Shown in pieces: positions 32,201 to 50,383 of a stretch of DNA of 64,000 nucleotides. The DNA is from Crambe crambe. Lineage: Eukaryota > Porifera > Demospongiae > Poecilosclerida > Crambeidae. The stretch lies in contig OZ004595.1 in assembly GCA_963924555.1 (NCBI GenBank), forward strand, positions 1,302,001 through 1,366,000, in the 5' to 3' direction. Position 1 is the first letter of the stretch. The number at the start of each line of letters is the position of its first letter. The notes under the pieces were generated by a model, which saw only the letters and a list, made by a program, of their open reading frames with translations, was not told the origin of the DNA and ran no database searches. Both the position numbers and the translations under genes were made by a program.

Positions 32201-34520
32201 TTGTGTCCATGGAAATATTGTAGCTGTAGCTACATTGTAAGACTTACAGGCTTGCTTCTTTCTCTTTGATTTCTTGCTCATCTTTTCCAACTCAGCCCAT
32301 GCCACTGCCTTGTCCTTGAGCTTTGTCATGAAGTTCTCAAGGTCGTCCAGCACATGATTGAGAATATCCTAGTGATTAATTGTAAACAATGTGAGAGAGT
32401 GCATTGCTATTCAGATAAGTATGAAGAGGAAAGGCATGCATTTGGAGTTGTAATTTTCATTGGTCACCTCTTATTGTGTGTGTATCATGAGACTACATAC
32501 CACACCCACTTTGCTTTGGATTGGGATGGTAGTTTTATGCATGTCTGTCACATGCCCTCCAAACGAAGTCCTAGGGCTAGGGCTAGGGCTAGGGGTACAT
32601 CTCATTAGATATTGGGATGGTGTCTGTCATGTGCCCTCCCCATATTTTTGGCTCTTGCTACTCACCACATCTCGTTGAATCCTGGCAGCTTTCATGGTCC
32701 TCTTGATATCGGCTTCTATACTGAGCTTGCTTGCCTTGGCGTCCACACTGTTCTTAGCACCTGTCCGACTGTCACCCTTATGCATACGCTGCATACAAAA
32801 TAACATTTAATTAATAATACATGCTAGTATACCTAACAGCAGCTGCTTTCATGCGTAACAATACATATGCCTATGCATATAAAAATGTATCATGGTAGCA
32901 TAATTAATAACTATGATGTTATAATACGGCCATTTTCCATGGGTGCAATGATGATGATGCTACATGACCATTTTCTTCACTTACACTTGAAGCACTTGTG
33001 TCCTCTCTGCTGTCCAAAGACCCCTCGGCTTGGTGGGGGGTGGCGTGCTGGGGACTAGTGGGTGTGGTGGGGTAGTTTGGTCCCGGGAGGGCAGGACTGT
33101 AGTTCGGCTGGGCTCCAGGGGGCTGTGTGGGAGGGTAGGACTGGTGCATCGACTGAGGAGGAGGAGGAGGGGACTGCATTGGTGAAGAGGGAGGATAGGG
33201 TTGTGTCGTCGAAGGGGGAGGGGGGAGTCCCATGGAAGGTGGAAATGACTGCCCCATTTGGGGAGGGGGTGGCGGCTGAGTGGAAGGTGGCGGGGGGATC
33301 ATATCAGACGAAGGGAACGAGGCAAGTGGCTTGGGACCCAGGATCCAATTTTCTCCGAGTGTGTGCTTCCCTGGACCGATTCCTGGGGCATGTACAGCTG
33401 CTGGCTGATGCTGTTTAAGAAAACAGTTTTCATAAAATAGAGTTTACAGCCAAAAATAATCATGATTATTACGTACTACAATCTTTACATAATTGATAGT
33501 AATTTTTATCAAACTGAAAACTAAACTAACACCATGCTAGTTCACTACACAGATAATTGCTGCGTATGTGTTTTCATTAAGGCAAGTTTTCATTACGAAG
33601 GCAAATGTGATAGTTAATTACATTTGTTTTTGGCCACTTCTAGCTCCAGTGCCCATTTGGGATGAAATTTAGTGTAGAGATAATCCAACCCACATGACAA
33701 AACAATTTCATCTCTTGAGAAATAGCTAAATTTACTCAAGCTAATTAAAATTGTGATTTTCTGTCATGGAACTTAAAAGCATACGTATATTGAGGGGGTT
33801 GAGGGGACTGTTTCTGACTCTTGTAGAACCGAGACTATTGGGACTAGATTAAGTGATCAAGAAGCTACAATTTTCAAAGTGGACGTCATAATTATTATTA
33901 ACGATTGTGAGTGTATAAATTTCAATGAGTAACACATTGAAGGTGTTTCCATGGTCACGTATCGTACCTCTGTAGGATGGATGACTCCTTGAACTCCGAC
34001 ATGTAGGACATTCCCTACAGGACCGGAAATCTTCAAATCCTTGTTCTCTGCAGATCAAATAGATGTACATACAGCATAACACTGTGTAACTATGTGTAAC
34101 TGTAACTGTAGATGTACATACAGCATAACACTGTGTAACGATGTGTGACTCTGACTAACTACATGTAGCTAGGAGACCAGAAATCTTCAAGTCCGGTGGA
34201 TATCATTTAGATGTACAGCATAACTATGTATGTAGAATGTGGTGTATAATGATGGATTTCAAATCCACGATATTTTTACCCGATGAAATATTCACATACA
34301 TGTACTAGTGGCATTAAGCTGTACATATGCAGCTGGTCAGAGTGATGGACACACTTACTGTCCTTTTTCTTGTTCTTCTTCTTCTTATCCTTGTTCCTCT
34401 TTATCCCCATGGGAGGTTGTCCTCCCTCCGGCCATTGTGATGGTCCGTCAAATGCCACCTACACAGTGTGTGTACATACGCACAGTCAGACATGATATGT
34501 GTGCGTACAAATGTGTGGTG

Positions 34521-34604
<84 letters not shown>

Positions 34605-35847
34605 ATACATTAGCTGACTACCTAATTAAAATGGCATACCTTCTTTAATTAGCTGACTAATGAAGGTACAATGAAGCACTCTATTAATTATGTGTACGGG
34701 ATTATCTACTTTATAACATGGCTGCAAGTATTTTGATTCTTAATTGTGGGTCGGGGGCTGGATACCAGGCCCATAGCTTATTTTTGGATTGTGATTCACT
34801 ACTTTACCTTTCTTTGTATGGGTATGTGTTGTTGGTTGAAGCTGGTAGCATTGTGAGACTGCAGGGTGAAAGGTGCCTGGTGACCAGTGGTGGGGGACGG
34901 GAGATACAGCTGCTGGTTTCTTTTAGTGGCAATGAAAGATACAAGAGTACTATTACAGCTGGCTAAATACCATGAATGCATTATCGAGCTATTCAAGATA
35001 ATTAACGACATCTGCTGCTATTAGAGGTATGCATGGAGGTATGAATACATAGCAATAGAGTTAATTGATCCTCCCAAAGATACTCAAAGGTGATATCAGA
35101 TTATAGCTAGCTAATCGAGGTTTATATTAATACCCCTGGAGCCGAATGATATGGGAGTGGCATAAGTTGTTCAAAACAGTTTAAGGTCCCATTGCCCAAT
35201 AAGCAGACTTGTGATTACACTTTAAGCATCTATGAATATTGAATGGATTGCCACAAACAGTCTAATGATTTTACATTCGGCAGATTTGATCATGCTCCAC
35301 ACCCTTGAGCTGAACTTTTAAACTCTAAATCTTTGGTTTACTGCGTTGCATCACGTACCTTACTCCATTGAAGCTGTGTGAGCTCTGGGAGGCAGCCAGC
35401 AAGTCTATGTTACTCCCAACGGGCTATACAACAAGAGATTGAATATAGTCTTACCAATGAATGTGCTCATGAATTGTACAACACAACCCAAAGTATAGGC
35501 CATGTCTCCCTCCCCTCCCTCAGTTCTAAAAGAGTGAAGGAGCTATAACCCCCATAATTATAGCTATATAATCATTCTTCTAATGATACTGTACTCACCA
35601 TAGCTGTCATTAGAAGTCAAGAGGTTCGAGATCATGCAATGAAAGGAGATATACAATAAGATCATTTTAATACTTCATTTCTTTATGCATACCATAAGCA
35701 TTACAATTACCTGATTGATCTGGCTCAAGTGTCCAGTTTGGTGTGGGATTCTCCTCCCTGTAAAGCAGGAAAAAGTGACAAAAAGCTTACTAGCTAGATA
35801 GCTGAAATCTTGGTTTCCAACACTCACTTATTACGCTTGTAGGGCAT
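26219..35847 (-). CDS. EPS8: EPS8-like actin regulator with CRIB-like N-terminus and RS/coiled-coil tail
   Basis: Predicted exons, high to low: 35847-35828, 35757-35711, 35603-35599, 35423-35364, 34458-34359, 34047-33968, 33410-32985, 32788-32666, 32368-32248, 32088-31899, 31755-31627, 31470-31206, 31036-30920, 30638-30479, 30183-30035, 29889-29728, 29666-29441, 29214-29095, 28820-28740, 28669-28588, 28473-28347, 28274-28233, 28104-27985, 27616-26219. All phases agree, giving about 1449 residues. EPS8 signatures: ARIQRDVDILNHVLDDLENF, an SH3 domain (ARVLYDYA, ELSVHRGEAVDVLDD, WWQVKN), a SAM-like domain (MKKWLIGQGYG to VRLYSQLQADKA) and LMQARR. Pro-rich tracts flank SH3. The usual N-terminal PTB was not found; a basic stretch plus ISGPVGNVLHVG, CRIB-like, stands there. 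The last exon adds 465 residues of RS-rich and Gln-rich coiled coil. EPS8 caps and bundles actin. Confidence 0.85.
29297..29392. mobile_element. Foldback MITE with C-rich tract in EPS8 intron
   Basis: TAGCCTCCCCCC...GCCCTCTTTTTAGTTAAT faces ATTAAAAGGAGGGCCTGGGGACGAGGCT. The near-identical octamers TACATAGC and TACATGGC flank it. It is absent from the duplicated intron at about 13200, so it came after the duplication. Confidence 0.55.
32571..32596. repeat. Short (CTAGGG)n tract
   Basis: Four units of CTAGGG in an EPS8 intron. Too short for telomeric meaning. Confidence 0.7.
34525..34603. repeat. (GT)n microsatellite in EPS8 intron
   Basis: About 39 GT units. Open frames across it on either strand are artefacts. 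Confidence 0.95.
35599..35603 (-). other. Predicted 5-base microexon of EPS8-like gene
   Basis: On the minus strand TTCTAATGACAG|CTATG|GTGAGTAC has good acceptor and donor sequences. Without these five bases, exon 2 (35711) joined to exon 4 (35423) reads into a stop; with them the frame continues AMPVGSNIDLL. The inference rests on phase only. Confidence 0.4.
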
Positions 35848-36166
35848 GGCTGGAACTTACAAACCCGATCTTGAGATCTAATAGAGATCAGCTATAACAG
35901 CGGTTCAATAGCTGTTGTTCCAATTTGCAACCAAATGAGATCCTCCCCTTTTTCTCCTGGGCACGCCCACGTGACGTCATCTCGAGCATGCGCAGTGAAC
36001 CGGACATAGATATATCTAGGGCTTTGCGCTCGGGGACCTTTTTTACCTTAGTTGGTCATTAACCTCGCCGAGTCTTCCTGGATCTAGTCCTGTCTGTGGT
36101 TCTGCAGAGCGAGCATCCAGCGAGCTGAAATAGTATTTGCATTGAACTGTGTCGTCTAGGGGAATA
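35848..36166. promoter_or_regulatory. Bidirectional promoter between EPS8-like gene and plastin
   Basis: Only 319 bases separate the two divergent start codons. The stretch contains CACGTG (35968-35973) overlapping TGACGTCA (35972-35979), that is an E-box fused to a CRE/ATF site, and GCATGCGCAG (35986-35995), NRF1-like. No TATA box is obvious. Co-regulation of the two actin-bundle genes is likely. Confidence 0.6.
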
Positions 36167-43076
<6,910 letters not shown>

Positions 43077-43613
43077 CTCGTTAGCCTGTGAATGTTCTGA
43101 CTCTGTGCTGCAATATTTGATATTTGTATGTGTAGCAACTGAAATTATAAAGGTGTGTAACTCTTTCCTTTTTATTTTGTTTAGTTTTTTGAGTTAGAGC
43201 GTTTCATTTATTGTTACCCATACTGGATCAACAATTTTACTAGAGATTATAAGATTTGCATGAAGAAGTAAACAAGGAAACAAAACAGGGAGAAAAAGTG
43301 ATCTTATTTAAGTTGACACATGAAAAGGCTATAGATATTATGATGAATGTTGTGGTCTAGAATTTGTAGAGTGGTGGTCCATAATATTTTGTGGCTAGAT
43401 TTCTCTTCGGTGTCTTCTGAGTGGCACTGGGTACATTTGATGGTCCACTATCTTGATTGAACACGGTTCTCTCATTTGATGCTCTAACGAATGGGGGGGG
43501 GGGGGGGGGGGGGGAAATGTCGGATGAATACTGAAGACATGTTGCAATAGGACATTAAAGTCCCACTACTGAGATTTTTTTGCATTTAGGCAATCATTGA
43601 GTTCATCTGCTCC

Positions 43614-45862
43614 TCACCCAGTTCGAGGGAGAAGAAACAGTGTTTTTTTATCACTGATTAATTTGCGCTGAAGTGCAGTAGGTCGTGTCTTGCTCTCCAA
43701 CACTGCCTTGCTTTTTTTCTTCACACAGGCTGCACAGCACTGGATACCATCAACTGTAGGAGTGGTGTGGATTATTGATTGAACCTTACAATGGCATTGG
43801 AACAGGTTCCTTGAGTGGCCAAGATTTTACAGTCCCCATGTAGAAATAGCTTAATTGACTTTGGTTCCAAACTTCTGTATAATGGTTAGACTACTATATC
43901 TCTACACCAGACCATGGCCACTAGTAGTCATGAATTATGGTGAGCCAAATTTTAAAAAGTGGGCCAATAATATATAAAACCTACCAGCTCTGCTGATAGC
44001 TACTGGTTTCCCATTCTTCCTGGCCACGTCCAGAGGATTATCACCAGAAAGAGAACACAGTAAGGAATTTGCCCCATGCTGAAGGAGGCAGTGAAAGCAC
44101 TTTGAATGACCACCAGATGCAGCATGATGGAGCCCAGTGAGACCATGTTCTGTATTTCACCAATAAAAGAAAGTTCAAACTAAAGGACCATCTGAATAAC
44201 TAAGGACACCTTTGTGAAACTAGTCTCAATGTGAGAGGTTCTGGTTTAAACTCACTGTCTGTGGCATTGGGATTCAACCCTTTCTCCAAAAGCCAGTGGA
44301 GGCAGGTAAGTGCTCCATACTGAGAAGCCTATACAAATAATATCACTTTTATATTGTGTTAATGAGATACTTATTTACCTTGTGCAAAGGTGTTTGTCCT
44401 TCATTGTTCGTTGCAGTCATTTTCGTGCCCTTTTTGAGCAGGAATTGAAGACAGGCTAAACTGTTACTAGCTGCTGCATCATGAATGGGCTCATTACCAT
44501 TATTATCACCTGCAGTACAAAGAGTTGAATAAACAACAACAACAACAATGATTAAGTAAACGACAACAATAACAACAACAATGATTAGAACAACAACAAT
44601 AACAGCAATTAATTACCTGTAGTCATGTCCACAGCACTTTTAGCCAGACATTGAAGGCAAGCCACATTTCCATACTTAGCTGCATAATGAGCAGGAGTCT
44701 TCCCCTTGTGGTCTGCTGTGTCTAGCTCCATCCCTCGCTCCATGAGACACTGGATGATCTCCGGGTGGTTCCTCATGGCAGCTAGGTGGACTCCTGTCTG
44801 ACCTTGGTTGTTCTCGAGGCAAATATCACAACCCTGCAAGATAACATAACACAGTGGAAACTCCAAAGTAATGGACACAAAGCTAAAATCAATTACCTGA
44901 TTACAGAGAAGAGAAAGACACGTCACTTCACCATTTAAGGCACAGTAATGAGCTGCGGAAAGGCCGTTGTTATCCACCATATCAAGATCAGCCACCTCTG
45001 ACAGCATCTCTTGCAAGATTTCATACCTCCCACTAATGCAGGCCTCATGGAGGGGGGTCTGACCAGAAGACGAACAGATATCTACATTAGCCCCTGCCTC
45101 CACCAGAAGCTGCATTATCTCTAAACGACCAAAACTGCAAGCTATATGAAGAGCTGTTCGACCATTTGAATCTACAGCATTGAGGTTACACCAAGATGAT
45201 GAAGCTGTAAGTGTCTTGACAGCATTGATATCTCCAGTCCTGGCTGCTTGAATTAAATCGGATCCAGATTTTTTAACTTTTGCTTGTGCTTCTTGCTTTC
45301 CTTGGGTGAGGAAAAAGTCTGGCACCAGAGATGAAGGCAAATTAGGATCTCTTCCACTGATGGAAAGTTGAGATTCCAACTCAGAACACAAATCTTCTTC
45401 CTCCTCCTCCTCTTCATCATCATCTTCTTCTTCTCTTACTCCTCCATCATCTTCAATATCAGTGCTGGACTGATCACTCACTTGGGCTGAATATTGATCA
45501 CTGCCTTCTTCACTGAAAGTTGGACTAATACCATATTTGTTAACGTCGTTCTGCACAGAACCAGATCTAGAATCAGCCAGTTCGAAGTCACTGACTTTAG
45601 CACTACCCAGGTCACTATCCGAACAACCATGCCGGGTATGGTGATGTTGATAGCCTCGCCGGTCCAGAGGGAGAAGAAGAGAAGAGGAAGATGCTACTGA
45701 GGACTGGGAAAGCAAAAGATGATCCAGTCACGCTAATAGTTAACTTGCACTTACATTAGCAGCTTGTAGAGTGGTACTAGACGAGTTTCCATTGCTACTA
45801 GAGCCCAGGTCTGAGGTCATGGAACTATAGAAACTACTGCCATCAGAAATCATCGATTCCAT
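43614..45862 (-). CDS. Ankyrin-repeat protein with acidic Ser-rich N-terminus
   Basis: Seven exons: 45862-45755, 45703-44897, 44833-44617, 44509-44379, 44328-44256, 44149-43985, 43753-43614. The phases agree, giving 546 residues. The first 150 or so residues are Ser-rich and then very acidic (a D/E run near residues 120-140). About ten ankyrin repeats follow, e.g. GRTALHIACSFGRLEIMQLL, GQTPLHEACISGRYEILQEM, GKTPAHYAAKYGNVACLQCL and GQTPLHKASQYGALTCLHWL. A short basic, Cys-containing tail (CCAACVKKKSKAV) ends the protein. The repeat style (TPAHYAA, ACLQ.L) recalls espin-type ankyrin domains but there is no WH2 or actin-bundling module, so I do not name it. It is divergent from the next gene by 255 bases. 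Confidence 0.85.
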
Positions 45863-46117
45863 GTCCTTTGTTTGAAATTTCCTGCTGCTATGGTAAGCCA
45901 CGCCCACCATTCACTCATTCATTGCATGCACGTGCCGCACGGAAAGAATGGGTGTGGCTTGAGTCGGCTGCATTAGCAGTTTAGCTATGAGCTCGATTCC
46001 GTCCATATTATATTACGTACAAGACCTGTTACAAGCTACCTGTCAGCTATAGGATGTTAAGGTAAGTAATGATCTTACTGATCATTAAGTAGAGCTGGAT
46101 CGTTGTGTCACGGCTTC
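45863..46117. promoter_or_regulatory. Bidirectional promoter, ankyrin gene / prenylcysteine oxidase
   Basis: The 255-base divergent spacer has inverted arms GCCACGCCCACCATTC (about 45897-45912) and GAATGGGTGTGGC (about 45946-45958) around GCATGCACGTGCCGC. CCACACCC/CCACGCCC boxes are typical KLF/Sp-type sites. The same arms recur before D1 and D5. Confidence 0.5.
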
Positions 46118-47737
46118 ATGTCTCAAAATAGATTCTTGAGCTCATTCTTGGCCTGGTTATTTCCTCGCCCACGTCACGATGTGGAAGAGCTTCCACCTGC
46201 TAAAGTAGCCATCATTGGGGCAGGCATGGGAGGCTGCTTCACTGCAAAGTTCCTCCGTGAAGAAGGTGGGGGAAAATTGGATATCCATGTGTGGGCTAAG
46301 AAGGGTAGTAAGGTAGGGGGTCGTACTGCTGTCTTCGAGTTTGATGGTCATGTCTATGAAACCGGTGGATCTGTCATTCATACCAGCAACAAATACCTTT
46401 CAGATGCTGCAAAAGAACATGGTAAGCTATATGGTGGTGTGCATTAAATAGAATTGATTAACTTTTCCACACCCAGATATTCTAAAAAAAAACTTGCTAT
46501 ATTATTAGTGCTATTAACTGAGAGACGTGATTATTCTACCTTTGCATACTCCCTTTCTTTTTATGTAGATCTTGATACCAAAGGAAAGGATGATCCTAAT
46601 GTTCCTATTGGTATCTTCAACGGTGCTACTTTTTTATTCCGTACTATTGGATCACTGAAGATATTTGACATCATAAAGGGCTTGTGGCGATATGGCCTCA
46701 GCAGCATTAAAATGAGCTTCTTTATTAATTCCCTCACCAAGAAATTTAGTAACATTTACGACCTTCAAGCTAGTGGAAAGACTTATGCTAGTGTGTCAGA
46801 TATGCTCACAGCTATGGGAGGGAAAGAAATGTCCGATTTGACCAATGTGTCTGCCGACAATTATATATCCAGCAATCTCCATTGGAATAAAAGACTAGTT
46901 GATGAATTTATTACTGGGGCAATGCGTGTGAATTACGGACAGGATATTTCAGTGAATGCTTTCACGACATTTGTTGCTCTAGCTGGCATGGAAGATGGAA
47001 GTCTTTGGAGTGTGGTTGGAGGCAATTTTAAGATTGCAGAAAAGGTTCTAGAAGCTTCTGGTGCCAAGTTGGTGATGGAAGATGTTATCCGTGTTACTAA
47101 AACCGAGGGTGAGAATGGAATCAAATACACGATTGTTACTGAAGATGGGAATGAGACCGGAGATTTCGATGCTGTGATTGTGGCTAACCCTTTGAATCTG
47201 TCCTCAATTAAGTATGAAAATTTCTCCAGCGATGTTTACACTGCTGCTGCTATGACACCATACCATCGTACTGTAGCAACATTCATTAAAGGCTCTATAA
47301 ATCAGGAATTGTTCGGAGAACCTGCCAATGCGAAAAACTTTCCATTGGTAGTCGTCACTACTAATATGGAGGGGCCACCGTTTGAGTTCAACAGCGTTGG
47401 ATTCGAGATTCCATCAGAAATCAGTCAAAAGGAAGTGAAGGAGTATACCAAGCCACTCAAAGATGATCCAGTGAGGGTGTGGAAGGTATTTTCTCCTCAA
47501 CCGCTCACCGACGCCCAGTGCCAGTCCATGTTCTCCCTGATAGAAGACAAGGCTGTTGTCGATTGGTTGGCTTATCCCCAATATCATCCACCCGAAGCGA
47601 TTCCGTCATTTGTATTGGATGATGGGGTGTTTTATGTCAATGCTATAGAGAAGGCTGCAAGTGCCATGGAAATGAGTGCCATTGGAGGCAAGAATGCAGC
47701 TCTCTTGGCAAGAGAGTACCTTCTGCAGCAGAAATAA
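46118..47737 (+). CDS. PCYOX1: Prenylcysteine oxidase-like FAD enzyme
   Basis: Two exons, 46118-46421 and 46569-47737 (CATG|GTAAGC ... TGTAG|AT, phase 1), giving 490 residues; vertebrate PCYOX1 is about 505. The ATG at 46118 is the first in frame. An FAD-binding Rossmann motif VAIIGAGMGG lies near residue 33, followed by VGGRTAVFEFDG and YETGGSVIHTSN. Other family blocks are MRVNYGQDISVNAF, LWSVVGGN, VWKVFSPQPLT, WLAYPQYHPPE and AASAMEMSAIGGKNAALLA. The family oxidatively cleaves farnesyl- or geranylgeranyl-cysteine, releasing H2O2, in lysosomes. No clear cleavable signal peptide is seen; the N-terminus is a short hydrophobic stretch. A decayed copy of the last 300 bases lies at 51030-51306. 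Confidence 0.92.
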
Positions 47738-47878
47738 TGTTTTTTGGTATGCACATGTGTGTTGTTTTCTTGTTTTAATTTTTTTTTTCATTCATGCTTT
47801 TGTTTGTGATCATTCTTTTGAGACTTTATTCCACTTTGTAATTTGTCCATACCAGCTAATATTGTTTGACTTGTTATT

Positions 47879-47893
47879 AAAATAAAAAAATGA
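47879..47893 (+). terminator. Polyadenylation signal of the prenylcysteine oxidase gene
   Basis: AAATAAAAAAATG, containing AATAAA, lies about 145 bases after the stop at 47737. Confidence 0.5.
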
Positions 47894-47970
47894 TAACAAA
47901 ATGATCATGCATGTTATATAGCAGCACAAAACATTAGCAGCAGATAATAGTTATTGTCTGGCTGTTATTG

Positions 47971-48063
47971 TCAAAGTTTTATCCTTTCACCACAGCAGAT
48001 CCATACAAGCAATACAACTATCCCAAGACTGCCATACAGGAGGACAGTAAGTAGTGAGCAGGC
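47971..48063 (-). pseudogene. Orphan last exon of a D2-type four-TM gene
   Basis: An open 31-codon exon nearly identical to exon 4 of D2 (51625-51533), with acceptor and stop. No matching upstream exons are attached. It belongs to a duplicated segment that also carries the prenylcysteine oxidase 3' end (47.4-48.2 kb against 51.0-51.75 kb). Possibly an alternative last exon for D1. Confidence 0.6.
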
Positions 48064-48383
48064 CTTATTGTAAAGAACAGGAGATTAGATGTATTCATGA
48101 TTAGTAAAATTCATCACTGAATAGGCTCATAAAGGTGGGGCACCTTCATGGATGAAAGGCTATAGATCTAATACATATGATGGTATTAATAATACAGTGG
48201 AACATAAAGGACAGCTGTATTTTGTCACTTGTAGAGAGGTTATCCTCTCTTCAGAGGTGGTTACAGTACTATTTGCGCATGGAATTTAAAATGCGCACCT
48301 TCATTGAACTTTCTTATCATACTCATACTTCATACATAGCTGCATAGCTATGCAAGCTATAAATGTGATACAACTAATAAAAA

Positions 48384-49619
48384 TTAAGACAGTAGTAAAG
48401 TGTTTTCTAAATCAGTTTTTCTTAGCTTATAGTCTTTGACTGAAGCACACAAAATTAACATAATAACAGCAAGGATGCCATACATCAAAGCAGCAAATAG
48501 GGAGCATGCCTGAATAATAAAGAGAAGAGAATACAGAGTCTTCCCTAGTTGTACTTTCAAACAGGGTGCTTAAGTATATTCATGAGTATATAATTCAATT
48601 AGTGCCATAGACCCAGCCCACTTTCTTTGAAGTTCTATATCCAAACAGGGTGTCCCGCCCTGCATTTAGTATACTGGGGGATACATTTTGTTTGCTTATC
48701 ATGATGTCATAGTAGAATTGCACCCACATGACCTAGCCTTTTAAGGTCATTAGATTGGTACTAACCACAACAAAATAGGTCACCCATGGAAGCACACCTG
48801 TCATGCTGATGCATTATGAATCACTTACTGTTGTTGCTGCTAGAGAATTCAGAATACTTTTGAAGAAAACTATAGTTGACTGCAATAGATTGAAGGGATC
48901 TATTATAACGAATGAGTTAATATTTGATAAGATCTGAGACCAGTCCATTGCAGGAAAAACTCCCAGGACACCAGCAGCACAAAAACCCAAAAAGCATATG
49001 CCAACATAGAGCATATCCTGTTTAACCAGCAAAAAAAGATAATTATACAGTTATATTGCAGATATATCATACCAGGAAAAAGAAAACTCTAGAGGTCCCT
49101 TTGTCATGCTTGACGTTATACAGCCTTCCAATGAGGCTTACAATACCAATCACAACAGCTATTCCAGTAGTAGCAAATACCAATCCTGCTGTAACTTCAG
49201 TTCTCAAATAGAGGGTATTTGGATCAATTTGGGGGTTAGCTAGCAATGAAGCTCCTAAAATTGCTGTTTGTCGAAAACGTCTTTTTACATCGTCAGTATC
49301 GCCAGTATTAGTCGTCAGCTCTTTCAATTTGAGCTCTGTGAAGAGTGCACCAACAAAAGCTCCACCACTTGCAAGCTGAAATGAGGAAGAAAATATTTTA
49401 AAAAGCACACGTCAACATTAGGCCACTATTTTGTTGATCATGTTTCTCATCAGATGGTACCGGTTTTGCTCAGACTTTACGCCATTAGTTCCAACCACAA
49501 AAGTACAGTATGGCCAAATCCTGTAACAGGCGGGGTTGGGGGGGGGAGTGAGAAACTCAAATAGTGGCCTTTGTCTTGTGTGAAAAAAAGTGCGGCTGGC
49601 TAGCGAGACTATAGTGGTC

Positions 49620-49660
<41 letters not shown>

Positions 49661-50234
49661 GATTTACAGCACAAGATGACTTTTAAGAAAACAAGGAGAA
49701 GATGGGGCAGTCTAGAACAGGCTGAAGGTCCACCAGGACTGGCCTGGCGACCAGGAGAGGATTAAAAAACAACTACAAAAAACAAAAACAACTACAAAAA
49801 CAAACAAACAAACAAACAAACAAAAATAACAAAAAAAAAGATTGGTTAATGGTTATAATTATAATTGGGTGGCTTGGGAATAGACATGCAGTTTCGGCAA
49901 GGGCAGACAAGATGGAATGTGCAAGCTAGCTTTTTTTTTTTTTTTTTTTTTCACTCACACATTGGACGGACAGGCTAAGACAGCGCGAGACTAGCTACCA
50001 TTCAGCCTTTGTTTAAATAGCTAGCTAGGGACTTAGTCGCAAGCCAGACCCCTTACCTAGTCTGGCGTCGCCAGCCCAGCTTTTCTTCTTTTTTTTTTGG
50101 GGACGGGGAAAAAAGAAGAAAAGCTGGGCTGGCGACGCCAGACTACCCCTTACCCACCTTACCTTGCGAGACTACTAGGGACTTACAATTGCAATCACTC
50201 TAAAGATAATTTCTACACACCTTGTAGCACCCAT
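48384..50234 (-). CDS. Four-transmembrane protein D1
   Basis: Four exons, all phase 0: 50234-50187, 49375-49073, 49017-48829, 48509-48384, giving 221 residues. Exon 1 encodes MGATRCVEIIFRVIAI. Exon 2 completes span 1 (ASGGAFVGALFTEL) and holds span 2 (TAGLVFATTGIAVVIGIVSL) after a loop with PQIDPNTLYLRTEV. Exon 3 has span 3 (MLYVGICFLGFCAAGVLGVF) and a loop. Exon 4 has span 4 (LFAALMYGILAVIMLILCAS) and a short tail. Topology and length recall MARVEL/claudin-like tetraspans but no signature (such as W-GLW-C-C) is present. It is the first of a tandem array. Intron 1 is filled with insertions. Confidence 0.8.
49556..50057. repeat. Repeat-rich intron of D1
   Basis: Includes (ATT)n at 49621-49659, a TE-end-like GGCTGGCTAGCGAGACTA at about 49595-49612, (CAAA)n near 49800 and a T run near 49930. 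No gene. Confidence 0.7.
50058..50145. mobile_element. Perfect 88-base foldback MITE with 9-base target duplication
   Basis: TAGTCTGGCGTCGCCAGCCC at the left is exactly inverted at the right end, with arms of about 38 bases. CCCCTTACC flanks both sides (50049-50057, 50146-50154). The same terminal sequence bounds the 486-base element at 53392-53877. A 9-base duplication points to the Mutator-like group. Confidence 0.9.
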
Positions 50235-50300
50235 AAAGCAGATCAGAACAATTACCAATGCCTATTATGGAAATCATATCAGTTCGCTCGAGACTAGCTA

Positions 50301-50334
50301 GCCACACCCATTCATATAAAGGAATGGGTGTGGC
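50301..50334. promoter_or_regulatory. Palindromic CCACACCC element upstream of D1
   Basis: GCCACACCCATTC (50301-50313) and GAATGGGTGTGGC (50322-50334) are perfect inverted arms around ATATAAAG, 67 bases upstream of the D1 start. A degenerate version (59411-59444) lies 38 bases before the D5 start. Confidence 0.5.
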
Positions 50335-50383
50335 TTGTGGCGCTCTTTTTTTATTGATCATAGCCACTGAAACTCTACTTAAA

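Noticed and set aside
32571-32596. Telomere-like CTAGGG repeat
   Set aside because: Only four units, not the canonical TTAGGG, inside an intron.
34401-34613. ORFs of repeated Cys-Val or Thr-His residues
   Set aside because: Pure translation of the (GT)n microsatellite.
43614-45862. Naming the ankyrin gene as espin
   Set aside because: Only the ankyrin repeats are reminiscent; the WH2 and actin-bundling modules of espin are absent, so the name is not justified.
48384-50234. Calling the four-TM genes claudins or tetraspanins
   Set aside because: No W-GLW-C-C claudin signature and no CCG tetraspanin loop is visible.
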